DNA of 38,047 nucleotides from Pseudomonas citronellolis (GCF_029335315.1 NZ_JARJLT010000400.1:1-38047), one strand, 5' to 3'. Positions 1 to 11,020 are shown, numbered from the stretch's first letter. A program made the numbers and translations. The notes: a model not told the origin generated them from the letters alone.

Positions 1-392
1 TTCAAGCGCGGGCAGCCTTCTGCAAGGGGGTAGAAGGGAGTGGACGGGCGCTCGGTCGAGCGCAACGGGAGCGGTTGCACAAGGCATGCCGTCGCCAAAG
101 GCCGTTGCAGAGGGGGTTTGCGGCGAAATCGCGCTGCTGGGTGGGCAGTTTGTCGATTCGCTGTTGATCGCTGAGCAGCGCGGACGGGCGCGTGCCGCCG
201 CCGGCGCGCCGGCGGGTTGTGAAGTCAGCAACAGCTGGCCAACAAATGTTCCTGCGAGTACAGCTGGTTTTCGATCAACCTATTGATTCATATGAAAATA
301 ATCATTGGCATGGATTCTGCGACGGCCGCCGCCGAGCACGACTATGCGCATAGAGGCTCATCCATTCACCGGAGGACCCAAGGAGCCTTGAC
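1..392. other. Leading intergenic region
   Basis: No coding region is convincing here. A 66-residue reading frame at 86-286 has no recognisable domain and no good ribosome binding site. The stretch 280-310 is AT-rich against a GC-rich background, as expected for a promoter, and holds the Fur-box-like sequence listed separately. A neighbouring gene may lie beyond the left edge, but none can be identified. Confidence 0.5.
291..309 (+). promoter_or_regulatory. Possible Fur box upstream of the TonB-dependent receptor
   Basis: TATGAAAATAATCATTGGC matches the 19-bp Fur consensus (GATAATGATAATCATTATC) at about 13 of 19 positions, including the whole core ATAATCATT. It lies in an AT-rich patch about 85 bases before the receptor GTG start. 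This suggests iron-controlled expression, but the left half matches poorly, so the call is tentative. Confidence 0.35.
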
Positions 393-2516
393 GTGCATTC
401 GAAGAAAAGCAGAACCCGATCCCTTTCCGGCGGCCTGGGTGGCCGCCTGCTGACCCTGGGCGCCGGCCTGTGCCTGGCCGGCGGCCCGCTGTGGGCGGCG
501 CAGCCCGAGGACGAGGCGGGCGATACCCGCCTGGCCACCGTGGTGGTCGAGGGCGCCACGCGCAGCGCGGCGCAGAAGGCCGAGGAGCAACTGAAGAAAG
601 TCCCCGGCGCCGCCGTGGTGGTGGACAACAAGGAGGTGGAGAAGGGCCGCGCGACCAACGCCGAGGACGTCTTCGCGCTGCAGCCGGGCATCTTCGCCCA
701 GGCCACCAGCGGCAGCGGGGCGAACAAGATTTCCATCCGTGGCTCGGGGCTGAACAGCTTCTACCAGGGCTACGCGCTGGGCATCAAATACCTGTTCGAC
801 GGCCTGCCCATCACCGGCCCGGGCGGCACCCAGGAAGACTACCTGAGCATGAACGGCATCGATCACACTGAAGTGCTCTACGGTGCCAACGCCTTCAACT
901 ACGCGGCCACCACCCTGGGCGGGGCGATCAACTTCGTCACCCACAGCGGCTACACCGCGCCGGGCAACTACGTGCGCCTCGAAGGCGGCAGCTTCGGCTA
1001 TCGCAAGCAGCAGCTGAGCACCGGCGGCGTGGTGGACGGCACCGACTACTACGTGTCGATCTTCAACAACGAGCGCGACGGCTACCAGCACAACACGCCG
1101 AACAAGGGCCAGGAGCTGGTGGCCAACCTCGGCCAGCGCTTCAACGACAAGCTCGATACCCGGCTGATCGTGCGCTACCGCGAGGAGACCCTGACCCAGG
1201 GCAACACCCTGACTCGCGAGCAGATCAAGCACGACTCCGACTCCAACAAGGTGCCCACCGGGCGCAAGAAGGACGGCTCGACCTGGGTCGGCAGCACCAC
1301 CACCTACCGCTTCGACGACGACTCGCGGCTGCAGCTGGGCCTGAGCGTCAACGACTACCCGCTGCTCAACGGCTGGCGCTACTCCACCACGCCGCAGGAC
1401 TGGCGCTCCACCGACACCAACCTGACCTTGCGTTACCTGCGCGAGCAGGACCGCCTGTTCGGCCTGCCCAGCGACACCACCCTGACCTTCAGCAGCACCC
1501 GCTCGCAGCTGGCCGACGTGAAGTCGCACAGCCGCGCCACTGGCAAGTTGCTGCAGCAGACCGACTACAGCGGCTCGCGCGACACCGTGTTCGCCCTGGG
1601 CAACGAGCTGCAGCTGGACCCGCGCCTGTGGCTGGTCAGCGGGCTGTCGGCGATCAACATCGACCGCGACGTGCGCATCGAGTACACCACCGGCACCAAC
1701 ACCAGCGAGTTCCCCGACTCGGTCAGCTACAACAAGTGGTACGCGGCGCCGCGCATCGGCCTGCGCTACCAGCTGACCCCCGACGTACAGCTGTTCGGCA
1801 ACGCCAGCCGCTCCATCGACCCGCCGGTGACCTGGCAACTGGGCAGCACCAGCGTGCCCTACATCCGCCCGGTGACGCCGCAGAAGGCCGACACCCTGGA
1901 GGTGGGCATCCGTGGCAGCGTCGGCGTGGTGGACGGCAGCCTGACCCTGTACCGCTCCTGGGTGAAGGACGAGCTGCTCTCGGTAGTGGTGCGCCAGGCC
2001 ACGTCCACCTCGGACGCGCTGGTGGCCAACTCCAACGCCAGCCCGACCATCCACCAGGGCATCGAGGCCGGGCTGGGCATCCAGCTCTGGGAGGGCGCCA
2101 GCGGCGACCGCCTGAGCCTGCGCCAGGCCTGGACGCTGAACGACTTCCACTACCGCGGCGACAGCACCTTCGGCGACAACGAGCTGCCCAGCCTGCCGCG
2201 CCAGGTGTACCAGGCGCAGCTGAACTACCAGCGCCACGATGGTTACTACGCCGAGCTCAACGCGCGGGCGGCCTCCAGCTACTACGTGGACTACGCCAAC
2301 ACCCTGGGCGCGCCGTCGTACACGCTGTGGGGCGCCAAGCTCGGCTACCAGGCGCCGGGCCAGCGCTGGGAAGTGTTCCTCGACCTGCGCAACCTGACCA
2401 ACGAGCACTACGCCACCGCCGCCAACACCGCCTACGACGCCAAGGGCAAGGACTCGGCGAACTTCTATCCGGGCGACCCGTTCAACGTCACCGCCGGTCT
2501 GGCATTCCGCTTCTGA
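393..2516 (+). CDS. TonB-dependent outer-membrane receptor
   Basis: A 707-residue TonB-dependent receptor, which would import a ligand across the outer membrane using TonB energy. Residues 1 to about 36 form a signal peptide ending near PLWAA. A plug domain follows (about 60-190, with GSGANKISIRGSGL and GANAFNYAATTLGGAINFVT), then a 22-strand-type barrel ending in a terminal Phe (TAGLAFRF), as usual for outer-membrane barrels. The start is GTG at 393, chosen for the AAGGAG ribosome site at 380-385 and because the signal peptide follows directly. A Fur-like box upstream points to a siderophore or metal chelate. The EutR-like regulator downstream leaves an amine-type nutrient possible. The ligand cannot be read from sequence. 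Confidence 0.9.
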   Translation: MHSKKSRTRSLSGGLGGRLLTLGAGLCLAGGPLWAAQPEDEAGDTRLATVVVEGATRSAAQKAEEQLKKVPGAAVVVDNKEVEKGRATNAEDVFALQPGIFAQATSGSGANKISIRGSGLNSFYQGYALGIKYLFDGLPITGPGGTQEDYLSMNGIDHTEVLYGANAFNYAATTLGGAINFVTHSGYTAPGNYVRLEGGSFGYRKQQLSTGGVVDGTDYYVSIFNNERDGYQHNTPNKGQELVANLGQRFNDKLDTRLIVRYREETLTQGNTLTREQIKHDSDSNKVPTGRKKDGSTWVGSTTTYRFDDDSRLQLGLSVNDYPLLNGWRYSTTPQDWRSTDTNLTLRYLREQDRLFGLPSDTTLTFSSTRSQLADVKSHSRATGKLLQQTDYSGSRDTVFALGNELQLDPRLWLVSGLSAINIDRDVRIEYTTGTNTSEFPDSVSYNKWYAAPRIGLRYQLTPDVQLFGNASRSIDPPVTWQLGSTSVPYIRPVTPQKADTLEVGIRGSVGVVDGSLTLYRSWVKDELLSVVVRQATSTSDALVANSNASPTIHQGIEAGLGIQLWEGASGDRLSLRQAWTLNDFHYRGDSTFGDNELPSLPRQVYQAQLNYQRHDGYYAELNARAASSYYVDYANTLGAPSYTLWGAKLGYQAPGQRWEVFLDLRNLTNEHYATAANTAYDAKGKDSANFYPGDPFNVTAGLAFRF

Positions 2517-2601
2517 CGGGCCCGCTGGCAGGTTTCCCGGCTTGCACCGGGCGCCTGGCGGTTGATAGCCTTCCGGGCCTGTAGAACCTGCGGGCCCGGG
2601 T

Positions 2602-3483
2602 ATGGTGATCAGGGTTGTCGAAGCACAAGAAATAGACCAGCAGCGCATTGCCATTCCCGGTTGGGAGCAGCAGTACACGCAGATGTCCGCCGGGCGCTTC
2701 GCCGGGCGCATCCTGCATGCCGAAGTCGAAGGTATCGAAGTCTACGAAGAGCAGATGAACCTGCGCGTGGAGCAGGAGTTCCACGCGCCGCCCGGCGCCC
2801 TGGTGTTCAGCTTCGACATGACGGAAAACACCCTCTACCTGCTCGACGGCGATACCCGCAACGCCTGGGTGACGCCGGAGAACTACCGCGAGGTGGCGGT
2901 GGTGATCAAGCAGGCCGCGCAGTGGGGCCAGGCCCTCGACGGCTTCAACGACCTGGTGCTGACGCCGCTGCGTTCGGACCACTGCCTGTCGGTCGCCGCC
3001 TCGCTCAGCCACATGCTCAGCGGCGCATCCGCCGACCAGCGCGGCATGGACGCCCCCGGCGTCGCCCAGACCATCGTTTCCGACTGCTTCTCGCTGCTCT
3101 GCGAGGCGCCGCTGGGCGATGGCCGCCAGGCGCGCTCCATCGTCCAGGCCAAGCGCGTGGTGCAGCGGGTCAAGGAAGTGGTGAACGACTGCCCCGACGA
3201 GCTGTTCGGCATGGCCGAGCTGGCCGCCAGAGCCGGCGTCTCTCCGCGCAGCCTGCAGCAGTCGTTCCTGCGCTACGCCGGCATCCCGCCCATCGTCTGG
3301 CTGCGCAACCGCCGCCTGAACGCCGCCCGCCGCGACCTGCTGGCCGCCGCCGAAACCGGCATGAGCGTGGCCGAGGTGGCCATGAAGTGGTCGTTCTGGC
3401 ACCTGGGCCGCTTTTCCCAGTCCTACCACGCGCTGTTCGGCGAATACCCGAAGATCACCGCGCGCCAGGGCGGCCGCCCCTAA
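2602..3483 (+). CDS. AraC-family transcriptional regulator, EutR-like
   Basis: A 293-residue regulator. The C-terminal third (about 185-290) is an AraC-type double helix-turn-helix: LAARAGVSPRSLQQSFLRYAG is the first helix pair, and VAEVAMKWSFWHLGRFSQSY the second. The N-terminal half (WEQQYTQMSAGRFAGRILHAEVEGIEVYEEQ) resembles the EutR-like branch of AraC proteins, which often control ethanolamine or other amine catabolism; this resemblance is from memory. It lies 85 bases after the TonB receptor on the same strand, so it may be co-transcribed with it and control it. The ATG at 2602 lacks a strong ribosome site. A target beyond the receptor is not evident. Confidence 0.85.
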   Translation: MVIRVVEAQEIDQQRIAIPGWEQQYTQMSAGRFAGRILHAEVEGIEVYEEQMNLRVEQEFHAPPGALVFSFDMTENTLYLLDGDTRNAWVTPENYREVAVVIKQAAQWGQALDGFNDLVLTPLRSDHCLSVAASLSHMLSGASADQRGMDAPGVAQTIVSDCFSLLCEAPLGDGRQARSIVQAKRVVQRVKEVVNDCPDELFGMAELAARAGVSPRSLQQSFLRYAGIPPIVWLRNRRLNAARRDLLAAAETGMSVAEVAMKWSFWHLGRFSQSYHALFGEYPKITARQGGRP

Positions 3484-3503
3484 GGGCGCTCCCGCGACGG
3501 TGC

Positions 3504-4093
3504 GTAGGGCGAATAACGCCCCGCGTTATCCGCCGCCGGGCCTTGCACGAAGGTGTCCAGCCGAACCGTGCGGCGGGGCGATGGCCCAGTGCAGCGGCGG
3601 ATAACCGCGAACGGTTATACGCCCTACGCTCCCTGGAAACCCTGCGGCTGTGCAGCCCGTAGGGCGAATAACGCTCCGCGTTATCCGCCGTCGGGTCTCG
3701 ATCGAAGGTGTCCAGCCGAACTGTGCGGCGGGGCGATGGCCGGGCGCAGCGGCGGATAACCGCGAACGGATATGCGCCCTACGCTCCCTGGAAAACCCTG
3801 CGGCTGTGCATCCCGTAGGGCGAATAACGCCCCGCGTTATCCGCCGCCGGGTCTTGCACGACGGTGTCTCGCCGAACCGTGCGGCGGGGCGATGGCCGGG
3901 TGCAGCGGCGGATAACCGCGAACGGTTATGCGCCCTACGCTCCCTGGAAACCCTGCGGCTGTGCATCCCGTAGGGCGAATAACGCTCCGCGTTATCCGCC
4001 GCCGGGCCTTGCACGAAGGTGTCCAGTCGGACCGTGTGGCGGGGCGAGGACCGGGTGCAGCGGCGGATAACCGCGAACGGATATGCGCCCTGA
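3504..4093. repeat. Four tandem ~155-bp GTAGGGCG repeat units
   Basis: Four near-identical units begin at 3504, 3659, 3815 and 3970 (periods 155, 156 and 155; the last is cut short at about 4093). Each unit opens with GTAGGGCGAATAACGC and GCGTTATCCGCC, which can pair as a hairpin. Each closes with GGCGGATAACCGCGAACG and GTTATGCGCCCTAC, the inverse of the opening, so a unit is itself a long imperfect inverted repeat. Relatives occur singly at 10790 and 26137. This is a REP/BIME-like intergenic array. Frames of 68-162 residues across it exist only because the repeats lack stops; they are not genes. Confidence 0.85.
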
Positions 4094-4113
4094 AGTCCCT
4101 GCGCCGTGCGGGC

Positions 4114-4140
4114 AAAAAAAGCCCCCGGTGGGGGCTCGAA
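4114..4140 (-). terminator. Rho-independent terminator after the pauB-like gene
   Basis: Read on the minus strand, AGCCCCCACCGGGGGCT forms a GC hairpin (4120-4136) followed directly by a run of seven T. It lies about 25 bases past the stop of the pauB-like gene and ends the polyamine operon before the repeat array. Confidence 0.85.
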
Positions 4141-4161
4141 AGGCGCGAGTGCCGTTATCCC

Positions 4162-5457
4162 TTAGCCCAGCAGCTCGCGAATCCGGTACCAGGCCATACC
4201 CAGCGCCAGCAGCGGCGAGCGCAGCAGCTTGCCGCCGGGGAAGGTCAGGTGCGGTACGGCGCTGAACAGGTCCAGCCCCTTGCTCTGCCCCTGGTCGATG
4301 GCTTCGGCCAGCAGCCGCGCGGACCAGTGCGTGACGTTCAGCCCGTGGCCGGAATAGCCCTGGGCGAAATACACGTTCGGGTGCGCCTTGAGCCGCCCGA
4401 CCTGCGGGAAGCGGTTGGCGGTGATGCCGATCATGCCGCCCCACTGGTAGTCCAGGCGCACGCCTTCCAGCTGCGGGAACACCTTGAGCACCTTCGGCCG
4501 CATGTAGGCGCCGATGTCCTTGGGGTCGCGCCCGGAGTAGTGGCAGGCGCCGCCGAACAGCAGCCGGCGGTCGGCGGTCAGGCGGTAGTAGTCCAGGCCC
4601 ACCTTCTGGTCGCACAGCGCCATGTTCTGCGGGATCAGCTGCGCCGCCAGCGACTCCGGCAGCGGCTCGGTGGCCACCACGTAGCTGCCCGCCGGCAGCA
4701 CCTTGCCGGTGAGGCGTGGCTCCAGTTCATCGAGGTGCGCGTTGCAGCCGAGCACCAGGTTCTTCGCGAACACCCGGCCTTGCGCGCAGTGCACCACCGG
4801 CGTGGCGCCATGCTCGATGCGCAGCACCGGGCTCTGTTCGAACAGCTGTGCGCCCAGGGCGGCGGCGGCCCGGGCTTCGCCCTTGACCAGGTCGAGCGGG
4901 TGCAGGTGCCCCGAGCCCATGTCGACCAGGCCGCCGGCGTAACAATCGCTCGCCACCACCTCATGGATGCGCTCGGGCGGCACCAGGCGCGACTCGTGCG
5001 GGTAGCCCTGGGCTGTCAGGTGCGCATGCTCCTCGACCAGCCCGGCGTACTGCGCCGGGGTGTTGGCCAGCTCGCAGAAGCCCCAGCGCAGGTCGCAGTC
5101 GATGTTCAACTGGCGGACCCGCTCGGCGACCAGGGTCACCGATTCGGTTCCGGCCTGTTCGAGGTAGCGCACCCCGTCCTCGCCGACGTACTTGGCGAAG
5201 CCGCTGACGTCGTGGCCGATGCCACGGATCAGCTGCCCGCCGTTGCGCCCGCTGGCGCCCCAGCCGATGCGCCGGGCTTCCAGCAACACCACGGAGTGGC
5301 CGCGCTGGGCCAGCTCCAGGGCCGCGTTGACGCCGGTGAAGCCGCCGCCGATGACGCAGACGTCCGCGCGGACGTCCCCCGCGAGGGAAGGGTAGCGCTG
5401 CGGGTCCCGGGCGGTGGCGGCGTAGTAGGACGCGGCGTGCTCAGCGGTGTGCTTCAT
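4162..5457 (-). CDS. FAD-dependent gamma-glutamylputrescine oxidase family protein (PauB/PuuB-like)
   Basis: A 431-residue DAO-type flavoprotein that most resembles PuuB/PauB, which oxidise gamma-glutamylated polyamines to the aldehyde with release of H2O2. The FAD dinucleotide motif is near the N terminus (DVCVIGGGFTGVNAALELAQRG), followed by GRNGGQLIRG, typical of this family. The C terminus carries MIGITANRFPQVGRL and YFAQGYSGHGLNVTHWSARLL. The ATG at 5457 has GAGAG upstream and gives MKHTAEHAASYYAAT, the usual family N terminus. An earlier ATG at 5475 overlaps the preceding stop (ATGA) but has no ribosome site. It is last in the operon with the pauA-like gene and the polyamine-binding protein, which supports a polyamine role. 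Confidence 0.85.
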   Translation of the reverse strand: MKHTAEHAASYYAATARDPQRYPSLAGDVRADVCVIGGGFTGVNAALELAQRGHSVVLLEARRIGWGASGRNGGQLIRGIGHDVSGFAKYVGEDGVRYLEQAGTESVTLVAERVRQLNIDCDLRWGFCELANTPAQYAGLVEEHAHLTAQGYPHESRLVPPERIHEVVASDCYAGGLVDMGSGHLHPLDLVKGEARAAAALGAQLFEQSPVLRIEHGATPVVHCAQGRVFAKNLVLGCNAHLDELEPRLTGKVLPAGSYVVATEPLPESLAAQLIPQNMALCDQKVGLDYYRLTADRRLLFGGACHYSGRDPKDIGAYMRPKVLKVFPQLEGVRLDYQWGGMIGITANRFPQVGRLKAHPNVYFAQGYSGHGLNVTHWSARLLAEAIDQGQSKGLDLFSAVPHLTFPGGKLLRSPLLALGMAWYRIRELLG

Positions 5458-5471
5458 GGGTCGCTCTCGAT

Positions 5472-7962
<2,491 letters not shown>

Positions 7963-8120
7963 ACAAGCCTCGGAAGGTTCATGGGTTCGAAGTGGGAACG
8001 CGCCTGTAGCTGCTGCTGCCAGGCTGCGGCGCTAGTGTCGTCCGCGAGGGCGGGGGCGTTCTATCCACTTTCCGCACGCATGAGCGCACGCCGGGGAATC
8101 GCTGTTCGAGGAGGGGGCGA

Positions 8121-8678
8121 TCAGACCCGGCGGAACAGCGTCGGGTAGTCCAGCACCAGGCCGTGCTCGTCGACTTCCAGCAGCGCCTGGAAGTCGCTGC
8201 CATCGAGGTTGCGGTACAGGTAGTGGCGGGTGTCCTGGCGGCTGTAGCCCTGGCGCATGGCGCGTGGCCGCAAGTGCGGGGCTTCGATATAGACCACGTG
8301 CAGTTCCGCCGACTGGCCGTCGGCCAGGCCCAGGCGGCGGATCGGGAAGGTGTTGGTGAAGGGGCTGGGCCAGATGTCGATGTCCAGGCAGCCGTCCAGC
8401 TCCGCCAGCGGGCTGCCGTCGCCCAGGCGCCAGTGGCCCTGGCCGTCGGCCAGCAGGTGCAGGCGGCGTTGCAGGCGTTCGCCTTCCACCAGCAGCTCGG
8501 CCTCGCGCAGGCGCCAGTCGGCGTCCCATTCCAGGCGGTATTCCAGTTGGTAGGGCGGCTGGCCGTCGGCGGCGGCCACGCGCAGCTGGCTGTCGGCGCG
8601 TCCGGCGTCCAGCTGCAGGCGCTCCCAACTGGCCGGCGGCGCCTGCCACAGGCCTTCCCAGGTCAGCTGGCGGCTCAT
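8121..8678 (-). CDS. Putative glycolipid-binding family protein (DUF1089)
   Basis: A 185-residue cytosolic-looking protein without signal peptide or membrane segment. Blocks such as YRLEWDADWRLREAELLVEG, GCLDIDIWPSPFTNTFPIRR and RQDTRHYLYRNLDGSDF match the DUF1089/putative glycolipid-binding family as remembered; its function is unproven. The ATG at 8678 overlaps the stop of the preceding MmcQ/YjbR gene (ATGA, four bases), so the two are almost surely translated together. A longer in-frame reading back to 8975 merely runs antiphase through that neighbour and is not used. Confidence 0.8.
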   Translation of the reverse strand: MSRQLTWEGLWQAPPASWERLQLDAGRADSQLRVAAADGQPPYQLEYRLEWDADWRLREAELLVEGERLQRRLHLLADGQGHWRLGDGSPLAELDGCLDIDIWPSPFTNTFPIRRLGLADGQSAELHVVYIEAPHLRPRAMRQGYSRQDTRHYLYRNLDGSDFQALLEVDEHGLVLDYPTLFRRV

Positions 8679-9037
8679 GCCGGGTCCAGCAGCAGGCCCA
8701 GACGCAGGCGCTTGGGCAGGCGCGCGACCACCAGCTGGTGCGAACGGGTCAGGGCTTCGCGCAGTTCCTCGGCTCCCATCGGGTAGGGGCGCTGCATGGC
8801 GACCCAGTGGGCGCGCGCCAGGTAGGGCGCGGGGCGGATGCCGGGGCGGTCGACGTAGCCAAGGAACAGCTCGGCGCCGACCTTGAAGGCCAGGCCGCCA
8901 CGGCCTTCGTCGAGGAAGTCGAGGATGGCGAACATCTTGTTGCCGGCCACCGAGAACACCCGGTTGCTGCCCCACTTGAGGTCTTCGCGGGCGCCGGGCA
9001 GCTGCAGGCAGAAGCGGGCGATCTGGTCGGGCGTCAT
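8675..9037 (-). CDS. MmcQ/YjbR family protein
   Basis: A 120-residue protein of the MmcQ/YjbR family, small DNA-binding-like proteins of unclear function. Typical features are the N-terminal LPGAREDLKWGSNRVFSVAGNKMFAILD and the middle GIRPAPYLARAHWVAMQ. The protein has the family length. AGAGAG precedes the ATG. It is the middle member of a likely three-gene run, PpiC then MmcQ then DUF1089, with gaps of 13 and -4 bases. No specific role can be read from the sequence. Confidence 0.85.
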   Translation of the reverse strand: MTPDQIARFCLQLPGAREDLKWGSNRVFSVAGNKMFAILDFLDEGRGGLAFKVGAELFLGYVDRPGIRPAPYLARAHWVAMQRPYPMGAEELREALTRSHQLVVARLPKRLRLGLLLDPA

Positions 9038-9050
9038 GCTCTCTCCGGGA

Positions 9051-9329
9051 TCAGTCGCGGAAATACACCTGCACCAGATGGTAGCCGAACTGGCTTTTCA
9101 CCGGGCCGTGCACGACGTTCAGCGGCTTCTTGAACACCACCGCGTCGATGCTGCGCACCAGCTGGCCGGGACGGATTTCGCCGAGGTCGCCGCCGCGCTT
9201 GGCCGAGGCGCAGGTGGAGTGCTTCTTCGCCAGGGCGGCGAAGTCCTCGCCCTTGGCCAGGCGCTGCTTGAGCTGCTCGGCCTCGGCGGCGGTCTTGACC
9301 AGGATGTGGCGGGCCATGGCGACGGGCAT
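9051..9329 (-). CDS. ppiC: Parvulin-type peptidyl-prolyl cis-trans isomerase PpiC
   Basis: A 92-residue single-domain cytoplasmic parvulin, which catalyses proline cis/trans isomerisation. Family blocks are ARHILVKTAAEAEQL, FAALAKKHSTCASAKRGGDLG and FGYHLVQV, the same order and length (about 93) as E. coli PpiC. The ATG at 9329 is chosen because AGAAGAG lies eight bases upstream. A further ATG at 9317 would start right at MARHILVK and is possible. Upstream frame extension to 9422 has no family match. The MmcQ/YjbR gene follows after 13 bases. Confidence 0.9.
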   Translation of the reverse strand: MPVAMARHILVKTAAEAEQLKQRLAKGEDFAALAKKHSTCASAKRGGDLGEIRPGQLVRSIDAVVFKKPLNVVHGPVKSQFGYHLVQVYFRD

Positions 9330-9421
9330 GGGGAATACTCTTCTGACGGAAAGGGCTGATTGTACCCCCAGCCGTTCGGTCAGGTCGCAGTGACGCACGT
9401 CGCATTTTCCCGGGGCTGGCA

Positions 9422-9450
9422 TTGTGCCGGCCGGGTGCCCTCCCTAGAGT
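9422..9450 (+). promoter_or_regulatory. Sigma-70-like promoter for the PilT-like gene
   Basis: TTGTGC (9422-9427) and TAGAGT (9445-9450) are separated by 17 bases, a good -35/-10 pair pointing at the PilT-like gene about 68 bases downstream. Confidence 0.5.
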
Positions 9451-9517
9451 CTGAGGGATATTCCTACAAGTCGCCGCAGTCTCGCGGCGCCACTCCTTGC
9501 GTGCGGATGCAGTTCAG

Positions 9518-10729
9518 ATGGATATCCAAGCGATGCTACGGGTCCTGGCCAGCCAGGACGGTTCCGACCTTTACCTGTCCACCGGCGCGCCGCCCTGCGC
9601 CAAGTTCAACGGCGTGCTCAAGCCGCTGTCCAACGAACCGCTGAAGGCCGGCGACGTGGCGCGCGTCGCCGACGCCATGATGGACGACGAGCAGAAGGCC
9701 GAGTTCGAGCGGGAACTGGAGATGAACCTGGCGATCTCGCTGCAGGGCGTCGGGCGCTTCCGCGTCAACATCTTCAAGCAGCGCAACGAGGTGTCCATCG
9801 TCGCGCGCAACATCAAGCTGGACATCCCGCTGTTCGACGACCTGAAGCTGCCCGAAGTGCTGCTCAAGGTGGTGATGGAGAAGCGTGGCCTGGTGCTCTT
9901 CGTCGGCGGCACCGGCTCGGGCAAGTCGACCTCCCTGGCGGCGCTGATCGACCACCGCAACCGCAATAGCGGCGGGCACATCATCACCATCGAAGACCCC
10001 ATCGAGTACGTGCACCGGCACCGCAAGTCGATCATCAACCAGCGCGAAGTGGGCGTGGACACCCGCAGCTTCCACGCTGCGCTGAAGAACACCCTGCGCC
10101 AGGCGCCGGACGTGATCCTGATCGGCGAGATCCGCGACCGCGAGACCATGGAGCATGCCCTGGCCTTCGCCGACACCGGCCACCTGGCGATCTCCACCCT
10201 GCACGCGAACAACGCCAACCAGGCGCTGGACCGGATCATCAACTTCTTCCCCGAGGAACGCCGGCCGCAGCTGCTCAACGACCTGGGCAACAACCTCAAG
10301 GCCTTCGTCTCGCAGCGCCTGGTGCGCACCCAGGACGGCAAGCGCCGCGCCGCGGTGGAGGTGCTGCTGGGCACCGCGACCATCAGCGACATCATCAAGC
10401 GCGGCGACTTCAGCACCATCAAGGAGATCATGGACAAGTCCCGGGCGCTGGGCATGCAGACCTTCGACCAGGCGCTGTTCGACCTGGCGGTGGAGGGGGC
10501 GATCAGCGAGGAAGAGGCGGTGAAGAACGCCGACTCGGCGAACAACCTGCGGTTGAAGCTCAAGCTCTACAAGGACAACCCGGCCGTGGCCATGAGCCAG
10601 GCCGCCAAGGCCCAGCCGGCGCCGCCACCGCCCGCGCCCACGGCGCCGGTCGAGGCCTCCAGCTGGGGCCTGGAGCTGGCCCTGGAAGAGATCAAGGCCG
10701 AGGACGAGGACGACAAGAAGGGCGGTTGA
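9518..10729 (+). CDS. PilT/PilU family type IV pilus retraction-like ATPase, orphan
   Basis: A 403-residue hexameric secretion-ATPase-type protein. It has Walker A GGTGSGKST (about residue 134), the Asp box IITIEDPIEYVH, Walker B VILIGEIRDRETM and the His box HLAISTLHANNA; PilT/PilU hydrolyse ATP to depolymerise pili. It differs from the canonical pair by a Pro/Ala-rich linker (about 365-380) and an acidic tail rich in E, D and K. No pilus or assembly gene is near, so it is probably an extra paralogue acting on a pilus system encoded elsewhere. ATG at 9518 is preferred: the frame extends to a TTG at 9497, but MDIQAMLRVLASQDGSDLYLS is the usual start. The ribosome site is weak. Confidence 0.87.
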   Translation: MDIQAMLRVLASQDGSDLYLSTGAPPCAKFNGVLKPLSNEPLKAGDVARVADAMMDDEQKAEFERELEMNLAISLQGVGRFRVNIFKQRNEVSIVARNIKLDIPLFDDLKLPEVLLKVVMEKRGLVLFVGGTGSGKSTSLAALIDHRNRNSGGHIITIEDPIEYVHRHRKSIINQREVGVDTRSFHAALKNTLRQAPDVILIGEIRDRETMEHALAFADTGHLAISTLHANNANQALDRIINFFPEERRPQLLNDLGNNLKAFVSQRLVRTQDGKRRAAVEVLLGTATISDIIKRGDFSTIKEIMDKSRALGMQTFDQALFDLAVEGAISEEEAVKNADSANNLRLKLKLYKDNPAVAMSQAAKAQPAPPPPAPTAPVEASSWGLELALEEIKAEDEDDKKGG

Positions 10730-10789
10730 GCCCGCCCTGGCACAGGCAATCCGAACGGCCGTATGCCCTCCACCGCCGGAAGGCCTGGC

Positions 10790-10955
10790 GTAGGGCGAAT
10801 AACCGTTCGCGGTTATCCGCCGTTTGACCGTGGCCCCCGGCGAGCTGCGCATTCGACCTCGCTGCACCTGCTGGAGGGCGCTTCGTTCCCCACCGCGAAG
10901 CCGGGCATGCGGCCGGGTGTGTCGGCGTACAACCGCGAACGGTTGTACGCCCTAC
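10790..10955. repeat. GTAGGGCG-type inverted repeat, single copy
   Basis: This begins with GTAGGGCGAATAACCG and TTCGCGGTTATCCGCC (a hairpin) and ends with the inverse CAACCGCGAACGGTTG and TACGCCCTAC. It is the same family as the array at 3504-4093, with a different middle. It lies between the PilT-like gene and the convergent bkd operon, where such elements are common. Confidence 0.75.
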
Positions 10956-11020
10956 GTTGCTGGGGGTAGCCCGAGGCGGCGGTATTGCCAGTTGACACCA
11001 GGCTTCACCGTGGCACGGAC

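Noticed and set aside
86-286. 66-codon frame near the left edge
   Set aside because: No ribosome site, no recognisable domain, and the composition is not distinctive.
366-2711. 781-codon open frame antisense to the TonB receptor
   Set aside because: Low-complexity A/V/G/Q/H protein without motifs; the plus-strand receptor is unmistakable.
2602-3483. The AraC regulator as the activator of the TAGTCC regulon
   Set aside because: It is more than 20 kb away, no TAGTCC element is near it, and AraC sites are usually not short palindromes; nothing in the sequence links them.
3526-4014. Frames of 68-162 residues within the repeat array, with internally repeated protein sequence
   Set aside because: They arise from the DNA repeats, exist on both strands and have no ribosome sites or family.
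3504-4093. Possible CRISPR array
   Set aside because: The period of about 155 bases is too long, units are near-identical throughout with no unique spacers, and no cas gene is present.
9536-10867. 443-codon frame antisense to the PilT-like gene
   Set aside because: Shadow frame; the plus strand holds intact Walker, Asp and His boxes.
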